This document shows, one piece after another, positions 9,485 to 18,163 of a DNA stretch of 37,898 bases. Origin of the DNA: Bacteroidota bacterium (GTDB taxonomy: Bacteria; Bacteroidota; Ignavibacteria; UBA10030; UBA6906); the NCBI GenBank assembly GCA_020846365.1, contig JADLEA010000207.1, forward strand, positions 1 through 37,898. Direction: 5' to 3'. The position numbers and the translations under genes were made by a program. Under the pieces are notes generated by a model. It did not search any database. It was not told where the DNA came from and saw nothing but the letters and a program-made list of their open reading frames with translations. Position 1 is the first letter of the stretch. Every line of letters starts with the position of its first letter.

Positions 9485-10267
9485 ATGAGACGAACTCTTG
9501 ACATAGCGACAGTTCTGGGACTGGTGCTCGGCGTGCTGGCCATTTTCGGCTCCTTCCTGTGGGAAGGTGGGAACCTCGAAGGGATATTGTTACCGCCCGC
9601 GATGCTGATTGTCTTTGCCGGAACATTTGCCGCCGCGTTGACCGGAACATCCCTGAAAACGTTTCTCAGCATGGGGAAGATGTTGAAGCTCGTCACGTTT
9701 CCTCCGACGTACGCGATGCAGGAGGCGATCACGACGCTGGTGCGCTTCTCGACCATCGCGCGGAAGGACGGGTTGCTGGCCCTGGAGAAGGAGCTCGGGA
9801 AGCTGGACAACCTCTTCATGCGGAAAATCCTCCGGTTCGCCATCGATGGAACAGAACCGGAGATCCTCCGTTCTCTTGCCGAAACGGAAGTGAACTACGT
9901 CACCGAGCGTCATGCGCAGAGCGCATCGCTTTTTCAGAAAATGGGCGGATACTCGCCGACGATGGGCATCATCGGGACCGTCATGGGTCTGATCGCAACG
10001 CTTGCCTCCGCAGGCGATGATCCGGATACGCTGATCCGGCATATTGCGAGCGCATTTGTTGCGACGCTCTGGGGGGTGTTCATGGCCAATATCGTGTGGC
10101 TGCCCATCGCGGACAAACTGAAGCACATCCACAACGAAGAGTACCTGTTCATGGATATGATTGTCGAGGGGATTCTGGCGATTCAGGCCGGCGAGATCCC
10201 TTCGGTCATCAAGGCCAGGCTGAACAGCATGCTTCCTGCGGCAGAACAGGAGCAGGACGTCCGATGA
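9485..10267 (+). CDS. motA: flagellar stator protein MotA (set 1, PomA/Bacillus-type)
   Basis: MRRTLDIATVLGLVLGVLAIFGSFLWEGGNLEGILLPPAMLIVFAGTFAAAL...GGYSPTMGIIGTVMGLI. Confidence 0.93.
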   Translation: MRRTLDIATVLGLVLGVLAIFGSFLWEGGNLEGILLPPAMLIVFAGTFAAALTGTSLKTFLSMGKMLKLVTFPPTYAMQEAITTLVRFSTIARKDGLLALEKELGKLDNLFMRKILRFAIDGTEPEILRSLAETEVNYVTERHAQSASLFQKMGGYSPTMGIIGTVMGLIATLASAGDDPDTLIRHIASAFVATLWGVFMANIVWLPIADKLKHIHNEEYLFMDMIVEGILAIQAGEIPSVIKARLNSMLPAAEQEQDVR

Positions 10268-11022
10268 AACGCGCGCGGAGACCACGGGAACAGGGCAATG
10301 AAGACCGGTGGCTGCTCACCTACTCCGATCTGATCACGCTTCTGCTCGGCTTGTTTGTGATTCTGTATGCTATTTCGAAGGTTGATGCCGGGAAATACGT
10401 CGAGATCGCCTCGGCCCTCAACGGAGTGTTTGGTGCGCCTCGCGGAATCCTCACGGGCAATCCGGCGCTGATTGAGCAGCCCGGTTCGGCGCTTCATACG
10501 GAGCGCCAGCGCATCGCCCGCGACGTGCGCAACGCGCTGCAACTGGACGCGCAGCAGCTCCCGATCACGATCACGGAGAATGAGCGAGGGGTTACGGTGC
10601 ACATCATGGAGGAGCTCCTCTTTGCCTCGGGAAGCGCGGTGATCAAAAGCACCTCTCTTGTCACGCTGGACACGCTCGCGGGGGTGCTGCGGCGATTGCC
10701 CAACGACCTGCGTGTGGAAGGGCACACCGACAACGTGCCCATCAGCACTGCGCAGTTCCCCTCGAACTGGCACCTGTCAGTCGCGCGCGCGCTCAATGTG
10801 GCCTACTACCTGATCCAGCGGCACGGCTTGATCCAGGAGCGCGTGTCGGTGGTGGGATACTCGGAGTTCCTTCCCATCGCGCCCAACGATACGCCCGAAG
10901 ACCGGTCGAAGAACCGGAGGGTGGACATCGTCATTGTCGCGACGGGCGAATCGCGGTATGAAACGACCTCACGGACGGCGGAAGCTCTGGAGGCAGAGGC
11001 TCCCCGGGAGAAGCGCTTATGA
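10264..11022 (+). CDS. motB: flagellar stator protein MotB (set 1, OmpA-like C-terminus)
   Basis: ATG 10264 overlaps the motA stop (ATGA); RWLLTYSDLITLLLGLFVILYAISKVDAGKY; VEGHTDNVPIS...NWHLSVARALNVAYYL...SKNRRVDIVI. Confidence 0.93.
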   Translation: MKRARRPREQGNEDRWLLTYSDLITLLLGLFVILYAISKVDAGKYVEIASALNGVFGAPRGILTGNPALIEQPGSALHTERQRIARDVRNALQLDAQQLPITITENERGVTVHIMEELLFASGSAVIKSTSLVTLDTLAGVLRRLPNDLRVEGHTDNVPISTAQFPSNWHLSVARALNVAYYLIQRHGLIQERVSVVGYSEFLPIAPNDTPEDRSKNRRVDIVIVATGESRYETTSRTAEALEAEAPREKRL

Positions 11023-11441
11023 AATTTGTCAATGGAAAGTTCGGCGAAATCTCATGCACGGAAGAGCAGGTGATGCGGTTTCCCGATGGGCTGTTGGGCC
11101 GGAAGGACTGCACCCAGTTTGTCGTGGTGGACGATGAGGTGTCCTCCCCCTTCCAGTGGCTGGTGAGCGTGGAAGATCCGGCCGTTGCCATCTCCGTGCT
11201 GGATCCGGCTGTCGTGCTGGACGGCAATGCCACGGATCAGGTCCTGACCGAGGGGACAACAACGTTTGTCATCGCTACTGCGGGTGAAGGCGGCATCGCC
11301 TGGTGGCTGGACCTCCGTCACCCGATCCTCATCCGCCACAGCGTGCGCATGGGCGAGCAGGTCACACTTGATGACACGGCCTTGCCGGACCGTTTCCCCA
11401 TCGAGGTCCAAGAAGCCGATCAGGGGGCACGATCATGCTAG
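11019..11441 (+). CDS. fliW: flagellar assembly factor FliW
   Basis: FGEISCTEEQVMRFPDGLLGRKDCTQFVVVDDEVSSPFQWLVSVEDPAVAISVLDP; immediately upstream of csrA. Confidence 0.88.
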   Translation: MKFVNGKFGEISCTEEQVMRFPDGLLGRKDCTQFVVVDDEVSSPFQWLVSVEDPAVAISVLDPAVVLDGNATDQVLTEGTTTFVIATAGEGGIAWWLDLRHPILIRHSVRMGEQVTLDDTALPDRFPIEVQEADQGARSC

Positions 11442-11665
11442 TGTTGGCGCGAAAGCCCTCGGAGGCGATCAAGATCGGGGACGACATCATCGTCAAGGTG
11501 ATTGCCATCCGTGGCGGGCAGGTGAAAATCGGGATCGAGGCTCCTCCCGGCGTGCGCGTGATTCGGACGGATTCGCATGTCGCGGCCCCGGCGCACGCTG
11601 AGCATGCGGCGGGTCCCCCGGAGAGCGGTGCTGCCGCTTCTCAAGTGAAGAACACGGAAGATTAA
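11435..11665 (+). CDS. csrA: carbon storage regulator CsrA with C-terminal extension
   Basis: MLVLARKPSEAIKIGDDIIVKVIAIRGGQVKIGIEAPPGVRVIR. Confidence 0.93.
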   Translation: MLVLARKPSEAIKIGDDIIVKVIAIRGGQVKIGIEAPPGVRVIRTDSHVAAPAHAEHAAGPPESGAAASQVKNTED

Positions 11666-11685
11666 CGGAGAAGAACAGGACTACC

Positions 11686-12552
11686 ATGTTTGTCATTATA
11701 GGTGCAGCCGTCGTCCTACTCGGGGTCCTGGGGGGGTTCGTCATGGAAGGGGGGCCTCTCTTGCTCCTCATCCAGCCGGTGGAATTCCTGATCATCGGGG
11801 GTGCGGCGATCGGATCTCTGCTCGTCATGACCCCCCTGGCTCAGTTGAAAGCGCTCGTCGGACGCGCTCTGGGAGTGTTGAAAGGCGATCCCTTCACGAA
11901 GCAGAGGTACCTCGATCTCCTCAGAACGTTGTTCGAGCTGTTTACCGTGGCGAAACGGGACGGACTTATTGCCCTCGAACCGCATGTGATGGAGCCGGGG
12001 AAGAGCGCGGTGTTCACGAAAAACGAATTCCTGTTGAAGCACCACCATGCCCTTGACTATCTGTGCGACACCATGAAACTCCTGCTCGGGGGCGGGGTGC
12101 CGCCGTATGACGTTGAGGCCCTGTTGGACGCGGATATCGACAGCCATCACGCGGAGGGAGCCACAACGCCCGCGCTCATCCAGAAGATCGGCGACGCTCT
12201 GCCGGGCCTCGGGATCGTTGCCGCCGTGCTGGGCATCGTGATCACCATGCAGGCCATCAACGGGCCTCCGGAGGAGGTCGGGCACAAGGTCGCCGTGGCA
12301 CTTGTCGGAACCTTTCTCGGCATCCTCTTGTCCTATGGATTCGTGCAACCTCTCGCCACGCACATTGAACTGCTGCAGGCGTCGGAATCGCGCTTCCTGG
12401 AGTGCATCAAGGCCGGTATCGTTGCCTATGCCAAGGGAAATGCGCCCATCATTGTCGTGGAGTTTGCGCGGAGGGTGATCTATCACAGCGTGCGGCCGAC
12501 GTTTGCGGAGCTTGAAGAAGCTGTCCGCAGCGCCAAGGCCCAGCAGAAGTAA
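11686..12552 (+). CDS. motA: flagellar stator protein MotA (set 2, E. coli-type)
   Basis: MFVIIGAAVVLLGVLGGFVMEGGPLLLLIQPVEFLIIGGAAIGSLL...IGDALPGLGIVAAVLGIVITMQAINGPPEEVGHKVAVALVGTFLGILLSYGFVQPLA. Confidence 0.95.
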   Translation: MFVIIGAAVVLLGVLGGFVMEGGPLLLLIQPVEFLIIGGAAIGSLLVMTPLAQLKALVGRALGVLKGDPFTKQRYLDLLRTLFELFTVAKRDGLIALEPHVMEPGKSAVFTKNEFLLKHHHALDYLCDTMKLLLGGGVPPYDVEALLDADIDSHHAEGATTPALIQKIGDALPGLGIVAAVLGIVITMQAINGPPEEVGHKVAVALVGTFLGILLSYGFVQPLATHIELLQASESRFLECIKAGIVAYAKGNAPIIVVEFARRVIYHSVRPTFAELEEAVRSAKAQQK

Positions 12553-12560
12553 GCGGCCCT

Positions 12561-13346
12561 ATGGACCCGTTCGAACAGTCTCAGGATGTACCCATACGCA
12601 TCGTCAAGAAGAAGTCCGGACACGGCGGCCACCATGGCGGCGCGTGGAAGGTGGCGTACGCGGATTTCGTGACGGCCATGATGGCCCTCTTTATCGTGCT
12701 CTGGATTGTAGGACAAAGCAAGCAGGTGAAGGAATACGTGGCCCAGTACTTCAAAGACCCGGGCGCGTTCATGGAAAACACGAAGGGCGGAGGGGTCTTC
12801 GAGTTCAACAAGCTTCTTGTCGGAGACCGCGTCATGGAAGAGGCCCTCAAACGGCAGCAGGACTCGCTGCATCTACAGGCGATGGCCCAGGAGATTCTGA
12901 AGGAGCTGGGCGACAAGCAGGGCCTCGCGAAACTTGCGGAACAGGTGAAGGTCGAGATTGTTCGCGAGGGATTGCGCATCGAGCTGCTGGACCAGTCGGA
13001 GTCGTTTTTGTTTGTCGGAGGCACCGCCGCGCTGGAGCCGGACGCCATTGCTCTCCTCAAGATCATCGCGGAAGAAGTTTCCGGCTTGCCCAATCATCTC
13101 ATCATCGAAGGACATACGGACAGCCGTCCCTACTCGACGGCCGACGGCTATACGAATTTCGAGCTCAGCGCGGACCGTGCGAACAGCGCCCGCCGGGTGC
13201 TCGTGCGCAACGGCGTACCGCACGCCCGGTTCGACGAGATCCGCGGGTATGCGGATACGCGGCTCAAGAATCCGGCCGATCCCATGGATGTCACGAACAG
13301 GCGCATAAGCATCGTCGTGAAATTCCTGACGGGAGGGGGCGAATGA
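12561..13346 (+). CDS. motB: flagellar stator protein MotB (set 2, E. coli-type)
   Basis: IRIVKKKSGHGGHHGGAWKVAYADFVTAMMALFIVLWIVGQ; OmpA-like IIEGHTDSRPY...NFELSADRANSARRVL...TNRRISIVV. Confidence 0.95.
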   Translation: MDPFEQSQDVPIRIVKKKSGHGGHHGGAWKVAYADFVTAMMALFIVLWIVGQSKQVKEYVAQYFKDPGAFMENTKGGGVFEFNKLLVGDRVMEEALKRQQDSLHLQAMAQEILKELGDKQGLAKLAEQVKVEIVREGLRIELLDQSESFLFVGGTAALEPDAIALLKIIAEEVSGLPNHLIIEGHTDSRPYSTADGYTNFELSADRANSARRVLVRNGVPHARFDEIRGYADTRLKNPADPMDVTNRRISIVVKFLTGGGE

Positions 13347-14530
13347 ACGCGCGTCCGGTTATCCTTCTCGTCGACGATGATGCGGATTCTCTGAAGCTCG
13401 TGAACGACGTCCTGAACGCCGAAGGAGCATACGCCGTGGTGTGCGCCTCCGCGATCCCCGAGGCACGCCAGCTCGCGGAGCTGCATTCGCCGTCGCTGGT
13501 TCTGGTGGACCTTTATCTGGGCAGGGAAAGCGGCCTGGAGCTCGTAGCGTGGATACGGCAGCATCCGCTCCTGCACGATGCGATGGTCATGATGCTGACC
13601 GGTGCCGGCGAAACGGAAACGAAATTGAAAGGGTACGAAGCGGGAGTGGACGACTACATCGTCAAGCCATTCCCGCCCGCGGAGTTTCTCTCGCGCATCC
13701 GCGCCCTGATGCGCATCAAGAAGATGCAGGATCAGCTCAAAGCGGATGGCGCAGAGCTCAAACGGCTGAACACCGCGCTGGGAGAGCATCTGGATGCGCT
13801 CACCGCCCTGCTCGTCAACATTGTGAGCCTGCGTGTGCCGGATGCGGCGGCGCGGTCCCAACGGGCCGGCGCGTACGCGAGGTGGATGTGCTCCCGCCTG
13901 AATCTCCCGGCTGAAAACTCGCACACCATCGTGCTGGCCGCAAAGCTCCATGAGATCGGCAAAGTCGTCATTGCGGATGAGGTCTTGCGCAAAGACAGGG
14001 CAACGTGGACGAAGGAAGACAAAGAGGTCATGGCGCAGTTTCCGCTCTTCGGGCACATGATCGTGGGGAACGTTCCGCAACTACGGGAGGTCGGACATCT
14101 GCTCCGGCATCAGGCGGAAAACGTGGATGGGACCGGATCGCCGGACCACTTGATAAAAGACCAGATCCCTCTCGGCTCACGTATACTCAGAATCGTCAAC
14201 GCCATTGAAGAACGGGGAGCGCTGGACCTGGGCACGATCCGGCAGCAGATTGCCGCGGGCCGGAGCACCATGTTTGATTCGCGGTTGGTTCAGCTGACGG
14301 AGGAATACCTCTTGGCCGTGGCAGATCCCGACTGGATCCAGGGGAAACGCGAGGTTCCTGTGCAATCCCTTGAGGCGGGGATGGTCCTTGCCGCAGACCT
14401 TGTGACATCGGGGGGGATAAAGTTGCTGCCTGCGGACACCGCCCTCACAAGCGGGATGATCGAGCGGATCCTTTCACGGCACAGCGTGGACCCGATTATC
14501 ACGCGGGCGTACGTCCACCAAAACCGCTAA
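13343..14530 (+). CDS. response regulator receiver fused to a degenerate HD-GYP-like domain
   Basis: MNARPVILLVDDDADSLKLVNDVL...LVLVDLYLGRESGLEL...MLTGAGETETKLKGYEAGVDDYIVKPFPPAEFLSRIRALMR; C-term LHEIGKVVIADEVL and RHQAENVDGTGSPDHL. Start at ATG 13343 (ATGA with motB2). Confidence 0.88.
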   Translation: MNARPVILLVDDDADSLKLVNDVLNAEGAYAVVCASAIPEARQLAELHSPSLVLVDLYLGRESGLELVAWIRQHPLLHDAMVMMLTGAGETETKLKGYEAGVDDYIVKPFPPAEFLSRIRALMRIKKMQDQLKADGAELKRLNTALGEHLDALTALLVNIVSLRVPDAAARSQRAGAYARWMCSRLNLPAENSHTIVLAAKLHEIGKVVIADEVLRKDRATWTKEDKEVMAQFPLFGHMIVGNVPQLREVGHLLRHQAENVDGTGSPDHLIKDQIPLGSRILRIVNAIEERGALDLGTIRQQIAAGRSTMFDSRLVQLTEEYLLAVADPDWIQGKREVPVQSLEAGMVLAADLVTSGGIKLLPADTALTSGMIERILSRHSVDPIITRAYVHQNR

Positions 14531-15957
14531 GCCAGGGGTTTCGCGGTCAGGAAGTCATGGATGGCCGCCGCGGCTTGTTTCCCATCCCGCATGGCAAGGA
14601 TGACGGTCGCGCCTCCGCGTGCCAAATCCCCGCCGGCGAAGATTCCCTGACGGCTGGTTTTCTGCGTCTCATCGGTCACCACTGTGCCGCGTTTGCTGGT
14701 CGTCAGCCCTGGCGTGGTGGATTGGATGATGGGATTGGGTTTCTGGCCGATTGCCTCGACCACCGTTTGCACATCCAGGACAAATTCCGATCCCTGAACC
14801 GGAACGGGTCTCCGCCTGCCCGAATCATCCGGCTCCCCGAGTTCCATTCGCTGACACTCGATCCCTGAGACCCAGTGCTGACCGTTCCCGATGATCCGGA
14901 CGGGATTGGTGAGGAGGAGAAGCTGTATGCCTTCCTGTTCGGCATGATGGATTTCTTCCTGCCGTGCCGGCATTTCCTGGCGGGATCGCCGGTAGATCAG
15001 ATAGGCCTTTTCCGCGCCGAGGCGTTTTGCCGTTCGCACCGCGTCCATCGCTGTGTTGCCGCCGCCGATCACCGCGACCGATTTCCCGATCCGGATGGGC
15101 GTGTCGAGGTCAGGAAAACGGTACGCTCCCATGAGGTTGACGCGCGTGAGGAATTCATTGGCGGAATAGACGCCGCTCAGGTGCTCTCCGGGGATGCCCA
15201 TGAACGTCGGCGTGCCGGCGCCGGTCGCAAGAAAGATGGCCGAGAAGCCCCATTCTCCAAACAGCTCATCGATGGTGGCGGTCCGACCGACAACGAAGTT
15301 CGTGTAGATCTCAACGCCCAGCGCTTTGATGCGTTCGGTCTCGATGTCGAGGATTTCCTTGGGGAGACGGAATTCGGGGATCCCGTACCGCAACACGCCT
15401 CCGACAGCGTGGAGTGCCTCAAAGATGGTCACCCGGTATCCCTTTTGCGCGAGCTCTGCGGCGCAGGTGAGTCCGGCCGGACCGGATCCGACGATCGCAA
15501 CCTTTTCCTCGCGGTGTTCGGTAATTGCCGGCGGCTGGAAGAGCTTCTCGCGCATCTCGTAATCTGCCACGAACCGTTCGAGCTTCCCGATGGCGACCGG
15601 TGTCAGCTTCTTGCCCATCACGCAGAGTTCTTCGCACTGTGTTTCCTGTGGACACACGCGGCCGCAGATGGCGGGGAGGTAGTTCGCTTCGCGAATCTTG
15701 CGGACTGCCCCGACGTAGTCATGCGCCAGCACCAGGCGGATGAACCCGGGGATGTCGATGCCCACGGGGCAGCCGTCGCTGCAGTAGGGCGTTTTGCAGT
15801 CGAGGCAGCGCTGCGCTTCAACGATCGTGCGATCCATGTCGAAGCCGAAAGACACCTCGAGGAAATTCGTGCTTCGTGCGGCAGCGTCCTGCTCGAGGGG
15901 TTCCTGGCGGGGGATCTTCATGCGTTCCGACGGCTTGAGCGGATTCGGCGTTGTCAT
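14527..15957 (-). CDS. NADPH-dependent glutamate synthase small subunit-like flavoprotein (NfnB/SudA type)
   Basis: Start ATG at 15957: CLDCKTPYCSDGCPVGIDIPGFIRLV...CGRVCPQETQCEELCVMG...VAIVGSGPAGLTCAAELAQKGYRVTIFEA...SVAVIGGGNTAMDAVRTAKRLG. The ORF call beginning at 16590 is an upstream read-through. Confidence 0.9.
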   Translation of the reverse strand: MTTPNPLKPSERMKIPRQEPLEQDAAARSTNFLEVSFGFDMDRTIVEAQRCLDCKTPYCSDGCPVGIDIPGFIRLVLAHDYVGAVRKIREANYLPAICGRVCPQETQCEELCVMGKKLTPVAIGKLERFVADYEMREKLFQPPAITEHREEKVAIVGSGPAGLTCAAELAQKGYRVTIFEALHAVGGVLRYGIPEFRLPKEILDIETERIKALGVEIYTNFVVGRTATIDELFGEWGFSAIFLATGAGTPTFMGIPGEHLSGVYSANEFLTRVNLMGAYRFPDLDTPIRIGKSVAVIGGGNTAMDAVRTAKRLGAEKAYLIYRRSRQEMPARQEEIHHAEQEGIQLLLLTNPVRIIGNGQHWVSGIECQRMELGEPDDSGRRRPVPVQGSEFVLDVQTVVEAIGQKPNPIIQSTTPGLTTSKRGTVVTDETQKTSRQGIFAGGDLARGGATVILAMRDGKQAAAAIHDFLTAKPLA

Positions 15958-16808
15958 GAGATGACCTCCCGCGTCATGCCTGCGAGCTTGCATGCATGCC
16001 GCTCGTCCGCCATCCGCTCCAGGTCGACATAGGTTCTGTTGCGCATCATGAGCTCGTCGAAATCGACCGCATGTCCGTCGAATTCCGGGCCGTCCACACA
16101 TGCGAATTTCATTGCGCCGTTGACCGTGACCCTGCATCCCCCGCACATGCCGGTGCCATCCACCATGATAGTATTCAGCGAAACCAGCGTGTGCACATTG
16201 TAGGACCGGGTAAGGACGGAGACGGCTTTCATCATGGGCAGCGGGCCGATGGCGAACACCGCATGAACCCCATCGCCTGCGTCCAGGATGTCTTTGAGCT
16301 GGTCGGTCACGAATCCTTTCCGCCCATACGAGCCGTCGTCGGTGGTAAGAAACAGACGATCGGACAGCTGCCGCATTTCTTCTTCCAGAATGATCAGGTC
16401 GTGTGAGCGAGCGCCGACGATCGAGAGGACCGTATTGCCGGCGTCTTTCAGCGCGCGGGCGATCGGAAACAGCTCGGCTGTTCCGACGCCGCCGCCGACG
16501 CATACGACGGTGCCGTGGTGCTGGATGGGTGTGGGGGTGCCGAGCGGACCGACGACATCGCGGATCGCCTCGCCTGCCTTCAGCGCGCACAACTGCTTCG
16601 TGGTCTTCCCCACGGCCTGCACTATAATAGTAATGGTTCCTCTGGCCGGATCGCTGTCAGCGATGGTCAGCGGTATCCGTTCGCCGTGCTCGTCGACACG
16701 GATCATGATGAAATTGCCGGGCTTGCGTTTGCGCGCCACAAAAGGCGCTTCGATTTCGAACAGGGTAATGGTAGGAGCGAGTTGCCGGGTCTGGATGATG
16801 CGAAACAT
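15954..16808 (-). CDS. sulfide/dihydroorotate dehydrogenase-like FAD/NAD-binding protein (NfnA/SudB type)
   Basis: MFRIIQTRQLAPTITLFEIEAPFVARKRKPGNFIMIRVDEHGERIPLTIAD...TVVCVGGGVGTAELFPIARAL...MVDGTGMCGGCRVTVNGAMKFACVDGPEFDGHAVDF; ATGA overlap with the downstream subunit. Confidence 0.9.
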   Translation of the reverse strand: MFRIIQTRQLAPTITLFEIEAPFVARKRKPGNFIMIRVDEHGERIPLTIADSDPARGTITIIVQAVGKTTKQLCALKAGEAIRDVVGPLGTPTPIQHHGTVVCVGGGVGTAELFPIARALKDAGNTVLSIVGARSHDLIILEEEMRQLSDRLFLTTDDGSYGRKGFVTDQLKDILDAGDGVHAVFAIGPLPMMKAVSVLTRSYNVHTLVSLNTIMVDGTGMCGGCRVTVNGAMKFACVDGPEFDGHAVDFDELMMRNRTYVDLERMADERHACKLAGMTREVIS

Positions 16809-16824
16809 GGGTCTCCTGGGACGG

Positions 16825-16843
16825 TAAACAGTGTTTAGACACT
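16825..16843. promoter_or_regulatory. overlapping inverted repeats upstream of the Nfn/Sud gene pair, possible operator
   Basis: TAAACA-G-TGTTTA (16825-16837) and AGTGT-TTAG-ACACT (16830-16843), 17-35 nt upstream of the - strand start at 16808. Confidence 0.35.
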
Positions 16844-16957
16844 TCACCACGACAATGCTAGCAATGCGTGTGCCAGAAGAAGGCGAAGAAATGCGCAAGC
16901 GCGGGGGGTTTTCAGGCCCGAGCGGGAATTCTTATTGCCAAAACCGACAACGGCTTG

Positions 16958-18142
16958 TCAAAAAGAGGAAACTCCCGAAAGCACCTCACGCAGGGTATCG
17001 ACGGTCCGGTTGATCTCTGCTGCGTTGACGATAAGCGGCGGGACGAACCGCAGGACGGTTTTGTCCGTGCCATTGATGAGTATGCCGCGTTCCCTCATAC
17101 CCGCGACCACTGGCTCGGCTTCAACGGTGAGCTCCAGTCCGACCATCAGACCCACTCCCCGCACTTCTTTACAGAGTTTCGGAAATGCCGACGAGCAGTC
17201 GCGCAGGCGGGAGAGCAGGAGATTCCCCATCTCCGTGGCATGTTGCATGAGACCGCGTTCCTCGATTTCTTCCAGAACGGCGATGCCTGCGGCGCAGGCG
17301 ACGGGATTTCCTCCGAACGTTGTGCCGTGCATGCCCGGTTGCAGGACATCTGCCACCGACGGAGCGCCGAGGATTGCGCCGAGGGGGAGTCCGCCGCCGA
17401 TGGGTTTCGCCAGCGTGATGATGTCCGGGGAAAGTGCGAAGTGTTCCGAAGCGAGGAACCGTCCGGTGCGCCCGGTCCCGGTTTGAATTTCATCGGCGAT
17501 CACAAGGAAGCCGTGCTGCTTGCGGAGCTCTTTGAGGGTGTCGACGAATGCGGCTGTAACCGGTCTGATCCCTCCTTCGCCCTGGATGCATTCCAGTACC
17601 ACGGCAGCAGTCTGGGGGCCGACGGCGCTTCGCAGTGCATCGCTATCATTGAACGGGAGCGAGTCGCAATTGTCCAGAAATGGTCCGAAGCCGTCGCGGT
17701 ATGCGGGGCGGTCCATGACGGAGAGTGCGCCGTATGTTCTCCCGTGAAAGGCGTTGCTGAATCCCGCGATGTGTGTTTTCCCCCGGCCCGACCCCCACTG
17801 GCGCGCGATTTTCAGGGCTCCTTCCATCGCCTCCGTGCCGCTGTTTGTGAAGAAGACGCGGGCAGTTCCCGAGTGGCGGAGGAGGAGTTCGGCCAGCCGG
17901 ATCTGGGGTTCCTGGGCAAAATAGTTGGAGACGTGGATATAGCGCGAGGCCTGATCTGCTATGGCGCGGACCACGCGGGGGTGCGCATGGCCGAGGGCAT
18001 TGACGGCAATGCCGGCGAACATATCCAGGTATTGGGTGCCGTCGGCGGTGAACAGGTACATGCCTTCGCCCCGGGCGATCTGGAGGGGGAGGCGTTTGTA
18101 TGTGTGGAAGAACGACGAGGCTTCGCGCGTGAACAGTGACAT
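16958..18142 (-). CDS. argD: acetylornithine aminotransferase ArgD
   Basis: Start ATG at 18142 with AGGAG 6 nt upstream; YLDMFAGIAVNALGHAHPRVV...FFTNSGTEAMEGALKIAR...VVLECIQGEGG...LVIADEIQTGTGRTG...DIITLAKPIGGGLPLGA. Confidence 0.95.
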   Translation of the reverse strand: MSLFTREASSFFHTYKRLPLQIARGEGMYLFTADGTQYLDMFAGIAVNALGHAHPRVVRAIADQASRYIHVSNYFAQEPQIRLAELLLRHSGTARVFFTNSGTEAMEGALKIARQWGSGRGKTHIAGFSNAFHGRTYGALSVMDRPAYRDGFGPFLDNCDSLPFNDSDALRSAVGPQTAAVVLECIQGEGGIRPVTAAFVDTLKELRKQHGFLVIADEIQTGTGRTGRFLASEHFALSPDIITLAKPIGGGLPLGAILGAPSVADVLQPGMHGTTFGGNPVACAAGIAVLEEIEERGLMQHATEMGNLLLSRLRDCSSAFPKLCKEVRGVGLMVGLELTVEAEPVVAGMRERGILINGTDKTVLRFVPPLIVNAAEINRTVDTLREVLSGVSSF

Positions 18143-18163
18143 ACGGGTCTCCTGTCGAAAATT

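Noticed and set aside
12503-13342. N-terminal 280 codons of the 12503..14530 ORF as a real extension of the response regulator
   Set aside because: Overlaps motB2 out of frame and is Arg/Gly-rich shadow sequence; the true start is ATG 13343.
14875-16032. Long + strand ORF (385 aa) opposite the Nfn/Sud subunits
   Set aside because: Antisense to conserved cluster-binding proteins; sequence is low-information and not protein-like.
16868-18139. Long + strand ORF (423 aa) opposite argD
   Set aside because: Shadow ORF in GC-rich DNA; no recognisable domain, fully antisense to a clear ArgD.
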